NCBI RefSeq assembly: GCF_011751745.2
Contig: NZ_CP061170.1
Coordinates: 2,790,001 to 2,854,000, forward strand
DNA length: 64,000 nucleotides
From: Paramicrobacterium fandaimingii
Lineage (GTDB): Bacteria > Actinomycetota > Actinomycetes > Actinomycetales > Microbacteriaceae
Direction of reading: 5' to 3'
Both the position numbers and the translations under genes were made by a program. This document shows, piece by piece, positions 51,862 through 60,694 of the stretch. The notes under the pieces are model-generated. The model worked only from the letters and a program-made list of their open reading frames with translations, was not told the DNA's origin and did not search any database. The stretch's first letter is position 1. Every line of letters starts with the position of its first letter.

Positions 51862-53085
51862 CTAGTAACCGGCATTTGCCTCGTTGTATGGCGGGTTGGT
51901 GATGTACGGTGACACCACGTTGTCCCTGGTGCCTGTGTAGAGCCCATTCAGCGACGACGCGTTGTTGATCGCGTCCATATAACTCTGCGGGTGGGTGAGC
52001 CCATACACGTTGTGGGACAAATTGTTCATCGGCGTCGACGGTACCGGAGTCCGGGGCGGCGTCAGACCAAACTCATTGCGCACGGGGACACTTCTCGGGC
52101 CGGCCGCTGCATTGCGCCACGCGCCGCTCACCTCCTGAACCGTCTGCCTACCAGAACCTCTCCCCGCTGCACGCATGCCACCGAGGACATCGTCACCGTG
52201 CCTCACGGAATTCACAAGCCCTCGACCGCCGCGCCCGACGATCCGGGTAACACCTCCGCCGAATGGAATGAGGCCGACGCCTCCGATGATGACGTCAGAC
52301 CACGACCCCTCACCTTGAGACAGGGCATAAATGTCACTAGCCAGCTGGACTACCGCGACAACAGTCGTGATGATCAGAATCGCACCGGCGATCGGGCCGG
52401 AAACGAAGAGCGCGACGACAGCGAGGACAAAGCAGATCTTGTTCAAGATCTTCATCAGGTCGGCAAACCAACCATCGTTGTTGTCCGCCTCGGTGATCGC
52501 CGAATCGATACCCGTTACGGCGTCATCGTATCCCTGTTCCCACACGACGAAGTGAGCATCGTAATCTTCCCACAGCCCCTCAAGCGTCGATCGCGCTGTC
52601 GTGAGAGTTGACTCGGCATCATCGAGGTCGCCCTGTGCAGCTGCCTTCTGTTCGTCAGACGCTTCGTCTTCCCAGATCCAGGTGGTGCTGTTGTCCGAAA
52701 CAGCGCCTTGGGCATCGTTGCGCGTCTCTACTGCGTTCGACACACTCGTCTGGGCAGTCTGAATTTCTTCGATGAGCGGATCCATGTTGCGCTTCGCCGC
52801 TCGCAGAACCTCTGCGTACCCGACAAGCGCGTCACCTGTCCCGCTGTATCGTGTCGCCGCTTTGCTGAGCTCACCATGAATCTTGGCCGCGGACTCGCGA
52901 ACCTTGTCAACGGCTTCGCTAATCTGTGTCGTTCCTTCGCCGATCTCCTTAAGGGAGGTCGCCGTCTTATCCATGCTTTCGCCAAGATCACGGAGGTAGG
53001 CACCGCGCGAGTCGATGCTCTCAGCGTTACCTTCCGAAGGCATGAGCTCATTGCCCTTCGGGGAGAGGCTGCCCAAGTAGTCCAT
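51862..53085 (-). CDS. LXG/WXG-like putative T7SS-secreted protein (407 aa)
   Basis: The first ~200 residues are long amphipathic helices like an LXG or T7SS-signal domain (SIDSRGAYLRDLGESMDKTATSLKEIGEG, YSGTGDALVGYAEVLRAAKRNMDPLIEEIQTAQ, STLEGLWEDYDAHFVVWEQGYDDAV). Then two hydrophobic stretches (ICFVLAVVALFVSGPIAGAILIITTVVAVV), a Gly-rich hinge (GLIPFGGGVTRIVGRGGRGLV) seen in many polymorphic toxins, and a ~110-residue C terminus rich in Pro/Asn with no toxin motif that I recognise. It could be a toxin with an unknown tip, a structural protein, or one that lost its toxin. A second in-frame ATG lies at residue 15. Confidence 0.75.
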   Translation of the reverse strand: MDYLGSLSPKGNELMPSEGNAESIDSRGAYLRDLGESMDKTATSLKEIGEGTTQISEAVDKVRESAAKIHGELSKAATRYSGTGDALVGYAEVLRAAKRNMDPLIEEIQTAQTSVSNAVETRNDAQGAVSDNSTTWIWEDEASDEQKAAAQGDLDDAESTLTTARSTLEGLWEDYDAHFVVWEQGYDDAVTGIDSAITEADNNDGWFADLMKILNKICFVLAVVALFVSGPIAGAILIITTVVAVVQLASDIYALSQGEGSWSDVIIGGVGLIPFGGGVTRIVGRGGRGLVNSVRHGDDVLGGMRAAGRGSGRQTVQEVSGAWRNAAAGPRSVPVRNEFGLTPPRTPVPSTPMNNLSHNVYGLTHPQSYMDAINNASSLNGLYTGTRDNVVSPYITNPPYNEANAGY

Positions 53086-53112
53086 GAGGTGAGTTCACTT
53101 CCTTTTCGAAAA

Positions 53113-53466
53113 TCAGACGGAGGCGTACGGAGAGTTATTAGGTCCAGGCTGAGAAAGCGCCGTATGCTCGGTCGTCTCGAGTTGACTGGCGAGGTTTCCT
53201 TCGTACTCGTTGTACGCCTGGATGATGCCGTGGAGATGCTCTCTCAGCTTGCCGAGCCCATCCGAGAGCTCTTGCCGATTGTCGTTCCAGTCTTTCTCGA
53301 AGTCCCTCACCTTGTCCGTGAGATCCCGACGGTTATACGGCGTACCCACCTCATCAGCGACGTCTTGGTTCCGGTCTGCCACCGCGGCAAAGTCAGTGAT
53401 TGCTATTCTCAAGCCATTGTCAACAGCCTCGAGATCTTGCATGTTGAGCCAAATCTTGCCAGGCAT
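53113..53466 (-). CDS. Small helical T7SS partner protein (117 aa)
   Basis: A WXG100-sized helical protein: NMQDLEAVDNGLRIAITDFAAVADRNQDV, then DFEKDWNDNRQELSDGLGKLREHLHGIIQAYNEYEGNLAS. A tryptophan sits in the inter-helix region as W-N-D, and YNEYE gives a Y-x3-E-like tail. Start at MPGKIWLNM. It lies between WXG paralog A (7 bp away) and the 407-aa LXG-like gene (27 bp away). Two small helical proteins ahead of an LXG protein recalls the Lap partner proteins of Firmicutes T7SS effectors; that parallel is inference. Confidence 0.75.
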   Translation of the reverse strand: MPGKIWLNMQDLEAVDNGLRIAITDFAAVADRNQDVADEVGTPYNRRDLTDKVRDFEKDWNDNRQELSDGLGKLREHLHGIIQAYNEYEGNLASQLETTEHTALSQPGPNNSPYASV

Positions 53467-53473
53467 TACTGCA

Positions 53474-53758
53474 TCACCCTTCTGCCAGCTTGTGGTCGAA
53501 TTCGCCGGACTTCTCGCCAATTGTGCGGAGACCCGACGCCATGTCAGCAAGACCACCTACTGCCTGGGCAAGGCCATGCGACAACTGCCTGTAGCCATTT
53601 CCAAATCGTTCGGACGAAACTTCCGTGACGAATCCCACACCGAGGAGGTCTTCGACCTCGCGCAGTAGATCGTCGACCGTGATCACCATCGACTCACCGC
53701 CGTCCTCGAGCACTTTGGCGGTGGCGTTCATCTCGCCGAAGTCCATGTGAAACACCAT
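53474..53758 (-). CDS. WXG100-like secreted protein, paralog A
   Basis: A 94-aa helical-hairpin protein, paralog of the 91-aa protein at 49404. The turn reads LLGVGFVTEVSSERFGNGY, with no W-x-G. It is the first gene of the WXG-LXG group and is separated from the EssC-like gene by 101 bp that carry the GGGGA-N4-TCCCC dyad, so it starts a new transcript or a strongly regulated segment. Predicted substrate of the T7SS or dimer partner of the other small proteins. Confidence 0.78.
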   Translation of the reverse strand: MVFHMDFGEMNATAKVLEDGGESMVITVDDLLREVEDLLGVGFVTEVSSERFGNGYRQLSHGLAQAVGGLADMASGLRTIGEKSGEFDHKLAEG

Positions 53759-53833
53759 GACTTGACCGCTCCCCTCTCACATCCCGCGCACTTTACTGTC
53801 TATACGCTAACCAAAACTACCCACTTTGACGAT

Positions 53834-53847
53834 GGGGACTACTCCCC
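53834..53847. promoter_or_regulatory. Shared dyad upstream of WXG100 paralog A
   Basis: GGGGA-CTAC-TCCCC, the same dyad as upstream of paralog B, 76 bp before the start. On the minus strand both copies continue TCCCCAT and are followed 19-20 nt later by GGTTA[AG]C. This suggests one regulator for both WXG100 transcripts. Confidence 0.7.
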
Positions 53848-53859
53848 GAAATCCGTCCT

Positions 53860-56800
53860 TCACGGCACGACGAGCGGCACCTGCACCCGCAGTACCTGGC
53901 CGTTTTGCACCATGAATCCTCGCCCCTCCGGAGACTCGTGGCGGGCAACACGCGGGAACGGTGTCTTGAAGACGGCATCCCCATCGTGAGTATCCGGTTT
54001 CAGAACGATTCCTGCCCTGCCCGCCTTCATCTCACCGATCAGGCCGATTCCCGAGGACAGATTGGCGATGTCAGCCTCGGTGATCAGCACGTGATCGCTT
54101 CGATTGACCTTCTGGGCGAGTGTCGCCAGCGGTTTGTCTGCGGCCGACCCGCTGAATTGAGTGACGTTTTCGACAACGATAACCAGTTTGTCCGTAATCT
54201 CTTCGTCGCTGACGATCTCGGTCAACTCTTTCACAAGCTCGACCACATCGTCCGCCTTCACAGCACTTCGCGTCCACTCCATGTCGTCTGTGAGCTTCGC
54301 ACGACGCCCGGCAATGTGGAAGAGCTTTGCACCGGGATCCCACGCCTTGATCGTTCGCGACAGCGCTCGCAGCGTGTTCGTCCTGCCACTTCGTGGGGGC
54401 CCACCGATGAGGAAGGTTCCGATCGGCTCGAATCCACACGGCGCCAGCGTCTCCTCCGAGATCCCGACGACGGGGAGATCGTTCACAGCATCTGGCATGT
54501 CTTCGATCGGTGCTTCCTTCGGCAACGCGCCCACCTCAGGAGCCCGACCGACTCCCCGATCGACCAGCTCCGCGGCAAGCGACTCGGTCGCTCTCGTCTG
54601 CTCTGATACGTTCGACGTCCCGCCGATCACGGCCAATTGGGTCTCATAGCCATCGACGACAGCACGTCCTGGGGGTGAGCTTTCGTCGAGCACATCCTTC
54701 GGTGCTCCCAAAAGCTGATACGAGGCCGGGTCAGGCAACCGCAGAATGGTGCGCCGCTGTATCGCCGCTGTGACAGCGCTTGGGACGCTCCCGCTGCGGT
54801 CGGCCGTCAGCACGACGTGCATGCCCAGCGGTCGGCCTTCGCCGAGAAGCCGAATGAAGGCGTTGTAGAGCGGCGCGCGCGCGAGCGTGGTCTCGTACTC
54901 CGATCGGAAGCCGCCGAAACCGTCAAGCAGCACAAGAATCCGTGGCTCGCTGGGGGCACCGGCGAGTTCTCGGTATTCGGCGATGCTTCCCGCGTTGACC
55001 TTCGAGAAGTCCTCTGACCTCCGGTTGAGCTCACCGCGCAACGTTTTCAGGAGACGCGAGATACGTTCGTAATCGTCGCCAGGCACGACGGATCCGACGT
55101 GCGGAAGCGCCTCGATCGAACGCAGCGATCCGGTTCCGAAGTCCATCCCATACACGTGCACCGGGCCACCCTTGTCGCCAAGAACCGCGCTGATGGCCAG
55201 CGTGCGCAGCAACGCGGTCTTGCCCGTTCCTCCCGTGCCATAGATCGCCATGTGTCCATCGCGGTCTGGATAGAAGCAGCTCGGCTCCTGTGCCTGCTTC
55301 TCTGGTCTGTCGCTGACTCCCATGACGATCGCATCGTCGGAGCGATGTGGCAGCTGAGTGAGGTCGTAGGTCTCGGGCAGATCGTCGAGCCAGGGTCGGC
55401 GAGGTTCAGGTATCTGAGCGTCCATCGCTGCCGCGACGAATGAGGCGACCATTCGAGCCTGATCGTTCGGGCCCAGGTCTTCCTCCTCTTCGTGGGCGTC
55501 GCTCTCGACATCGGGTTCCCACGGTGTGAGCGTTCCGAAGTGGAACTCGGCGACGTCGACGGCGCTCTTCTCCGGCTCATCCGACGTCCACCCGCCGGCG
55601 TAGCCCGACTGGAATGGGATCAGTCGTCCCGGTCCGGTCTTCGCAATTCCTCGCCCGGGAATCGTCGGATCGAACGTTCCCGCGATCTTGTCGCCGACGA
55701 CGTCTTTCGAATCGCTCTCATCTGCCATGCGCAAGGCGACGCGCAGGTTTGTATTGGCCCGGAGGTTGTCTTTGATGACACCGGCGGGTCGCTGGGTCGC
55801 CATGATCAGGTGGATGCCGAGAGAGCGGCCTCGCTGCGCAATGTCGACGACGCCGTCAACAAACTCCGGAACCTCTCCAGCCAACGCGGCGAACTCGTCA
55901 ATGACCAGCACGAGAGCGGGTGGGCATTCTGGGTCGCCTCGCTTCTCGAGCTCCAGAAGGTCTTTGGCCTTCTTTCGATTCAGCACGTGCTCGCGGTAGT
56001 GCAGCTCGGCCCGAAGGCTCGTGAGGGCGCGGCGCACCAAGTGCGGGCTCAGATCAGTGACCAGTCCCACGCAATGAGGCAAATTGACGCACTCTGCGAA
56101 CGCGGAACCGCCCTTGTAATCGACGAAGAGGAACGTCACTCGATCGGGGCTGTATTCCGCCGCCATGCCGAGAACCCACGCCTGCAGAAACTCTGACTTA
56201 CCGGACCCGGTTGTTCCGCCGACCAGGGCGTGGGGGCCCTGAACCCGAAGATCGAGGTGCATCGCATCGGGAGAGCCCTGGCCGATCAGCGCACGCAGTG
56301 TGCCCGCGCGCTTGCGCCTCACCGGCGCTCCGCCGCTCCGGTCGATGATCGACGCGTTCTGGCTCCATCGCTCAAGCGCTGCCTGTGGGTCGTCTGCGAG
56401 GTCTGTGCCCGTGAGGGTCAACAGCGACACGCTTCGAGGTAGGTCGCTCGAATCGGCGATCACCGCTCCGGCATCGACAACAGGCGCGAGCCGTCGAGCG
56501 AGAACCGTCGCGTAATGCTGAGAGACGCCCTCAACATCCACGTTGTCAACCATGCGGCCCTGACGAACATAGCTGACCTGCGCATGCTCGAGCCCGGAGG
56601 CCACGTCAACGACTGTGCGGCAGGCCGCGGGCAACGCTTCGATGGTCGGTGCCATCCAGATCGCATAGATTCTCGCCTCTGCGGCTCGCTCAATCAGCTG
56701 CACGAGGCGCGCGCGGTCAACGTCAACATCGTTGTCGATGAACATGACGAGAACGGGAGTCTCCGGCTCGAAGTCAGACTCGAATCTGTCGTCGCCAACT

Positions 56801-58350
56801 TTTGTGCCGCGATGCGCGGCCGACGCGTCATCGGCGTGCGGGCCCCGCGCGATATCGCTTGATCGCAAATTTCCGATTCTTTCGGCGACAAGTCCCTCGA
56901 GTGCGTTGAGGAGAGCCGTTCCCGTAGCCGGATTGTCTGCGAGAGGAAAGTCACCCAACGGATTGTGTGGCGACGTCGTGTGCGGCATCCATTTGAGCCA
57001 TTCAAACTCGCTCGCGATCCCCGTGCTCGTCAATGCTGCAAACGTGACCTCGGATGGCGAATGCAGACCGGCGAGCTGAACGCCGAGTGCACGCACCGTG
57101 TCGCAGACGGCGCTTGTCGCTCCGCAGATGCCCAGCGCGCCAGCGATGTGTGGGTTCTCGACGACGGGCACATGTGCAATCTGCTCAAACCGAGATTGCA
57201 GGTCTTTGAGACGCACCCGATAATCTTCCAGACCACCCTCTTTTTCGAGGTTGCCCACCGTCAGACGTCGCGGCATCGACCCGATTCCGAGCCTCAGATC
57301 GAGAAAGTTCCAGTGCTCGGGACGCCGCGTCCAGAGCATCGGGCCAAGCTGCTGCGCCTCGTCGAAGATTTCGGCAACAGACGGGCTTTCACGCAAACGC
57401 GTCACGCGTTCCTGCGGCTCTTCGTTCACCATCCGATCTTCAATGGCCTCGAGCTGAAGCTCGAAGTCGAAGATCTCGCGTTGCTGCTTCTTCGATGTAC
57501 GGGAACTCTGCATCAAGAAATTCCCGATCATCATCATGGGCGCCATGGCGATGAATCCCAGACTCAGCGGATTCCGCGTCATTGCATACATGAAGCCGCC
57601 CATGAGCACCGGAGCGATCATCATGATCCACGGGAACGGGCGAGGTTCCTTATCCTTCGGTATTTCCGGTGCCGGAATCTCTTCGCCGACATAGCGCACT
57701 TCCACCCGAGGAGACCGGTTGAAGCCAAGAAGGCCTCCACGCTCGATGATCGAGCGTTCGCCTGCATCCGTATCGTTAAGCGGAGTCACGGTGATCACCG
57801 TGTCTCCCAGCGTCGCTCGACGCCCCTCCATCATGCGCAGACGGGGAACGAGCCCTCCATCGACGAGAATGCCATTCGCCGAGTTGAGGTCGACAATCTC
57901 GGTTCCTGCCGCCGTGATCTCTATGCGCGCGTGCTTCTTCGACACCATCGGATCGTTGATCGTGACAGTGGCCTCTGCGTCGCGCCCGATCGTTCCGCTG
58001 CCTTCAGCCAAAAGCGTCTCGCGACCGGCGTCCGGACCGCTCAGAATCGTGAGCACAGCGGCAGCGGTCTCGTCTGTGCGACTCGCTGCATCGACGACGG
58101 AGACGTCGAAACCGGAGCCCATCGCAGACTCTCCGATGGGGCTGTCGGGATCGAGAGTCACGCGCTGGCTGCCATCGGGAGATGTCACAGCCAGCGTCAC
58201 GTCGTCAGTGGCCCATGGCGCCAGCGAGAGGTTGGGGTCATCGTGCAGAAATGTGCGAGCAACGTCACCGACAGTCGCCGTCGAGTCGGCCGTCACGACG
58301 ACGTCTGATGTCGCACCGTTCTCTCGACGAAGGACGAGCTTCAGCTTCAT
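53860..58350 (-). CDS. EssC/EccC-like FtsK-SpoIIIE ATPase of a type VII secretion system
   Basis: A 1496-aa motor protein. A ubiquitin-like beta domain (1-85) precedes an FHA domain (~100-190, GRDAEATVTINDPMVSKKHARI...NSANGILVDGG). Two membrane helices follow (~237-280, WIMMIAPVLMGGFMYAM and LGFIAMAPMMMIGNFLM), then three FtsK-type ATPase modules. Module 1 has GGTTGSGKSE (near 717) and FLFVDYKGG. Module 2 has GTGGTGKT (near 1040) and LVLLDGFGGF. Module 3 has GGPPRSGRT (near 1318) with Arg in place of the Walker Lys, so it is probably catalytically weak. The N-terminal FHA and single chain resemble Firmicutes EssC more than split mycobacterial EccC. Coupled to the RDD-FHA gene by a 4-bp overlap. 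Confidence 0.9.
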   Translation of the reverse strand: MKLKLVLRRENGATSDVVVTADSTATVGDVARTFLHDDPNLSLAPWATDDVTLAVTSPDGSQRVTLDPDSPIGESAMGSGFDVSVVDAASRTDETAAAVLTILSGPDAGRETLLAEGSGTIGRDAEATVTINDPMVSKKHARIEITAAGTEIVDLNSANGILVDGGLVPRLRMMEGRRATLGDTVITVTPLNDTDAGERSIIERGGLLGFNRSPRVEVRYVGEEIPAPEIPKDKEPRPFPWIMMIAPVLMGGFMYAMTRNPLSLGFIAMAPMMMIGNFLMQSSRTSKKQQREIFDFELQLEAIEDRMVNEEPQERVTRLRESPSVAEIFDEAQQLGPMLWTRRPEHWNFLDLRLGIGSMPRRLTVGNLEKEGGLEDYRVRLKDLQSRFEQIAHVPVVENPHIAGALGICGATSAVCDTVRALGVQLAGLHSPSEVTFAALTSTGIASEFEWLKWMPHTTSPHNPLGDFPLADNPATGTALLNALEGLVAERIGNLRSSDIARGPHADDASAAHRGTKVGDDRFESDFEPETPVLVMFIDNDVDVDRARLVQLIERAAEARIYAIWMAPTIEALPAACRTVVDVASGLEHAQVSYVRQGRMVDNVDVEGVSQHYATVLARRLAPVVDAGAVIADSSDLPRSVSLLTLTGTDLADDPQAALERWSQNASIIDRSGGAPVRRKRAGTLRALIGQGSPDAMHLDLRVQGPHALVGGTTGSGKSEFLQAWVLGMAAEYSPDRVTFLFVDYKGGSAFAECVNLPHCVGLVTDLSPHLVRRALTSLRAELHYREHVLNRKKAKDLLELEKRGDPECPPALVLVIDEFAALAGEVPEFVDGVVDIAQRGRSLGIHLIMATQRPAGVIKDNLRANTNLRVALRMADESDSKDVVGDKIAGTFDPTIPGRGIAKTGPGRLIPFQSGYAGGWTSDEPEKSAVDVAEFHFGTLTPWEPDVESDAHEEEEDLGPNDQARMVASFVAAAMDAQIPEPRRPWLDDLPETYDLTQLPHRSDDAIVMGVSDRPEKQAQEPSCFYPDRDGHMAIYGTGGTGKTALLRTLAISAVLGDKGGPVHVYGMDFGTGSLRSIEALPHVGSVVPGDDYERISRLLKTLRGELNRRSEDFSKVNAGSIAEYRELAGAPSEPRILVLLDGFGGFRSEYETTLARAPLYNAFIRLLGEGRPLGMHVVLTADRSGSVPSAVTAAIQRRTILRLPDPASYQLLGAPKDVLDESSPPGRAVVDGYETQLAVIGGTSNVSEQTRATESLAAELVDRGVGRAPEVGALPKEAPIEDMPDAVNDLPVVGISEETLAPCGFEPIGTFLIGGPPRSGRTNTLRALSRTIKAWDPGAKLFHIAGRRAKLTDDMEWTRSAVKADDVVELVKELTEIVSDEEITDKLVIVVENVTQFSGSAADKPLATLAQKVNRSDHVLITEADIANLSSGIGLIGEMKAGRAGIVLKPDTHDGDAVFKTPFPRVARHESPEGRGFMVQNGQVLRVQVPLVVP

Positions 58351-59678
58351 GAACGCGCTCCCTTCATGAGAATTCGAAACTCACAGTCTCCGCATCGAAC
58401 GACGCTCCCCGTCAGCCAGGTCGGCACGAACGGCTCAAGTGCTCGTTCGCTGCCATCAGGCTGAACGATCACCGTTCCGTTTGACGACCCTCGGTCTTCC
58501 ACCCAGACCCCTCGGGCTTCGCCTCCGAAAAGGGCGTGGGTCTTCGACATCGAGTGCGACGGGTCGTTTACAGCGACAAGGTTGACGTGTTCACCGTCGC
58601 GTGCCTCGGGATTGCGCCCGACGACGACGGGCGCGTCGGTGAGCCCGATGGAGACTCCCCCGCCCTCGACAACGTATTCGACCGATTCTGTGTGGGGTGC
58701 GAGTTGCGCATCTGCACCACTGTCGGCGGATGCCGTGGCAGAGATCGTATCTTCAGAGGCGACGAGCGCAGAAGCTGCAGATGGTGGTGCAGGATCAGAC
58801 GCAGACGCCGGTGCCGCAGGAGTAGGCGCAGGTGCAGGCGGCACGCTGACGGCCCACTCGTCGCGGCTGTCACCGGGCGGAAGAATCGGATTCTCGCCGA
58901 CGACGCTCAGTCGGGAGCGCTCCCCCGGCGCAAAGTGGCTGTCGATTGCCGTCGAGTCTAATGCCGGCAAATCGGTCTCGACGATTCTCTCGGGGCGGGC
59001 AATCCGGCGCTCTGCTCGGCGCAGCGCCTTGAGGTCCATCGGGTTGATCCCGAGGCGAATGTCGATGACTCGGCTCTTCGACACTCTGTCGAGCCAGCCG
59101 ATGCCTCGCGCGCTCCACAGCGGCGAGCAGAGAATGAGTGCGGGTCCGAACAGCGGAAGCACAACGTTGGCTGCCTGCAGAATGAGAGCACGCAGCACGA
59201 TGCGCCAGAACCCCGGCTTTCGCATCTTCACGACGCTCACAGACCGGATACCGGTCAGTGCCCTGCCGACCGTCATCCCCTTCAGCCCATGCAGGGCGAC
59301 CTCGACGATGATGAAAATCCAGCCGAGAAGCATTCCGCCCAGCATGATGATGATCAGAAGCACGAAGTTCGGTTGCTTGATGAAGACCTCGATGCCCGGC
59401 CTCGCCCAGTTGGCGCCGGCGATCAGAAACCACGCGGCGGTCAGGCCGGGAGATGCAACGATCAGATAGCACACGATGTCCGAGAAGTACGCGAGGGAGC
59501 GTCGCCCAGATGACGCCGGGACGATGCCGAGTCGGTCAGCGCTGAGCAGCGCCTCCGCATACTCTTCACGATCATGAGCACGTGCTGCGGCTTTTTCTGC
59601 CGCGGGGTCCCTCACCGTCATCGCCTGCACCTGCTGCTCGGCTTCACGCCGGGCACGACGACCATCCGCAACCGTCAC
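58347..59678 (-). CDS. RDD-domain membrane protein with C-terminal FHA domain
   Basis: A 443-aa protein. Residues ~55-215 are an RDD-type membrane domain (RRSLAYFSDIVCYLIVASPGLTAAWFLIAG, LLIIIMLGGMLLGWIFIIVEVALHG, KGMTVGRALTGIRSV). A ~100-residue Ala/Pro/Ser-rich linker follows. The FHA domain fills ~345-440 (PVVVGRNPEARDGEHVNLVAVNDPSHSMSKTHALF, EDRGSSNGTVIV). FHA domains bind phosphothreonine, and the next gene's product also has one, so a Ser/Thr kinase may control the apparatus; no kinase gene is in the window. It is the first gene of the T7SS row. Confidence 0.87.
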   Translation of the reverse strand: MTVADGRRARREAEQQVQAMTVRDPAAEKAAARAHDREEYAEALLSADRLGIVPASSGRRSLAYFSDIVCYLIVASPGLTAAWFLIAGANWARPGIEVFIKQPNFVLLIIIMLGGMLLGWIFIIVEVALHGLKGMTVGRALTGIRSVSVVKMRKPGFWRIVLRALILQAANVVLPLFGPALILCSPLWSARGIGWLDRVSKSRVIDIRLGINPMDLKALRRAERRIARPERIVETDLPALDSTAIDSHFAPGERSRLSVVGENPILPPGDSRDEWAVSVPPAPAPTPAAPASASDPAPPSAASALVASEDTISATASADSGADAQLAPHTESVEYVVEGGGVSIGLTDAPVVVGRNPEARDGEHVNLVAVNDPSHSMSKTHALFGGEARGVWVEDRGSSNGTVIVQPDGSERALEPFVPTWLTGSVVRCGDCEFRILMKGARS

Positions 59679-59785
59679 TCATTCCTCCCCGAGCGACGCG
59701 CTCAAAACCGTCTGACGTCGCCCGCACACAGCTTAACGAACGACGTCGCCGCAGTCATGGTGGAGTTCTGCCCATGGGCGTGCTT

Positions 59786-60691
59786 CTAGAGGGAAAAGCT
59801 CACGCCCGTCGCGCGTTCTGCCTCGGCCCAGATCGCCGCCGCGACAGTGCGATTCGTCGTCTCTCGCGCGGGCGAGTTCAGCGCCGCGTCGCCCTTCAGC
59901 ATCCATTTCGGCCCATAGTAGGCCAGGCCCGCGGGCGGTGACGGGTCGGATGCCGCGAGCACGACGGGCATCGCTCCCCGATGCTTTCCCTGGGCAAATG
60001 GGGCCTGCAGGTTGTCGCGAAATCGCTTGCCGAGGCGCGGCTCGTTCACGGAGGGAACACGCGGCGTTCTGCCCGAGATGGAGTACCCGGGGTGGGCGAC
60101 GAGCGACCGCACGAGAATTCCGGATGCCGCAAGGCGACGATCGAGCTCGAAGCCGAACGACTGCAGCATGAGCTTCGATCGGGCGTAGGCGACAAACGCG
60201 TTATAGAAACGCTGCAGCTGCGGGTCGTCGAGACGCGGCCACGGCCACAGCGCAGTGAGGCTTCCGAGCGTCACGATGCGGGAGCCTGGCGTGCGCTCGA
60301 GCGGGGGCAGCAGCGCCGCGGTGAGCGCAAAGTGTCCGAAGAAGTTTGTGGCAGCCACCAGTTCAAAGCCGTCGACGCTCTGCTGCCGCGACGCCGGCGT
60401 ATGCACGATTCCGGCGTTCTCGATCAGCACGTCGATGCGCTCCAGCGTGCTCAGCTGCGCTGCCGCCTCGGCAACCGACGAGAGATCGGCCGTGTCGAGT
60501 CGCACGATCTCGAGCTCAGCACCGGGAACCCGACAGCGAATCGCCGCAGCTGCGGCATCCGCTCGCGCTGCGCTTCGACAGGCCATCACCACACGGTCGC
60601 CTGATTCGGCAAGGCGCAGCGTCGTCCAAAACCCGAGACCTGCGTTTGCGCCGGTCACGACGACGGTGCGGCGCTCTGCCCGCGAACCCAT
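59786..60691 (-). CDS. SDR oxidoreductase (retinol-dehydrogenase-like)
   Basis: A 301-aa extended-classical SDR: TGANAGLGFWTTLRLAESG (cofactor), MACRSAARA (NADP preference by the Arg), DVLIENAGIVHTP (usual NNAG is ENAG), LVAATNFFGHFALTAALLP, the catalytic Ser region IVTLGSLTAL and YARSKLMLQSFGFELDRRL (Tyr-x3-Lys). Substrate unknown. It begins 3 nt after the chorismate mutase stop, so the two are co-transcribed. It lies just outside the T7SS locus, with native hexamer density. Confidence 0.88.
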   Translation of the reverse strand: MGSRAERRTVVVTGANAGLGFWTTLRLAESGDRVVMACRSAARADAAAAAIRCRVPGAELEIVRLDTADLSSVAEAAAQLSTLERIDVLIENAGIVHTPASRQQSVDGFELVAATNFFGHFALTAALLPPLERTPGSRIVTLGSLTALWPWPRLDDPQLQRFYNAFVAYARSKLMLQSFGFELDRRLAASGILVRSLVAHPGYSISGRTPRVPSVNEPRLGKRFRDNLQAPFAQGKHRGAMPVVLAASDPSPPAGLAYYGPKWMLKGDAALNSPARETTNRTVAAAIWAEAERATGVSFSL

Positions 60692-60694
60692 GCG

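Noticed and set aside
51862-52300. Possible toxin domain at the C terminus of the 407-aa LXG-like protein
   Set aside because: No nuclease, ADP-ribosyl-transferase, deaminase or peptidase motif could be identified, so no toxin call was made.
59679-59785. GGGGA-N4-TCCCC dyad before the RDD-FHA gene
   Set aside because: Only a loose TGGGCAGAACTCCA-like sequence is present; it does not match the dyad shared by the two WXG100 genes.
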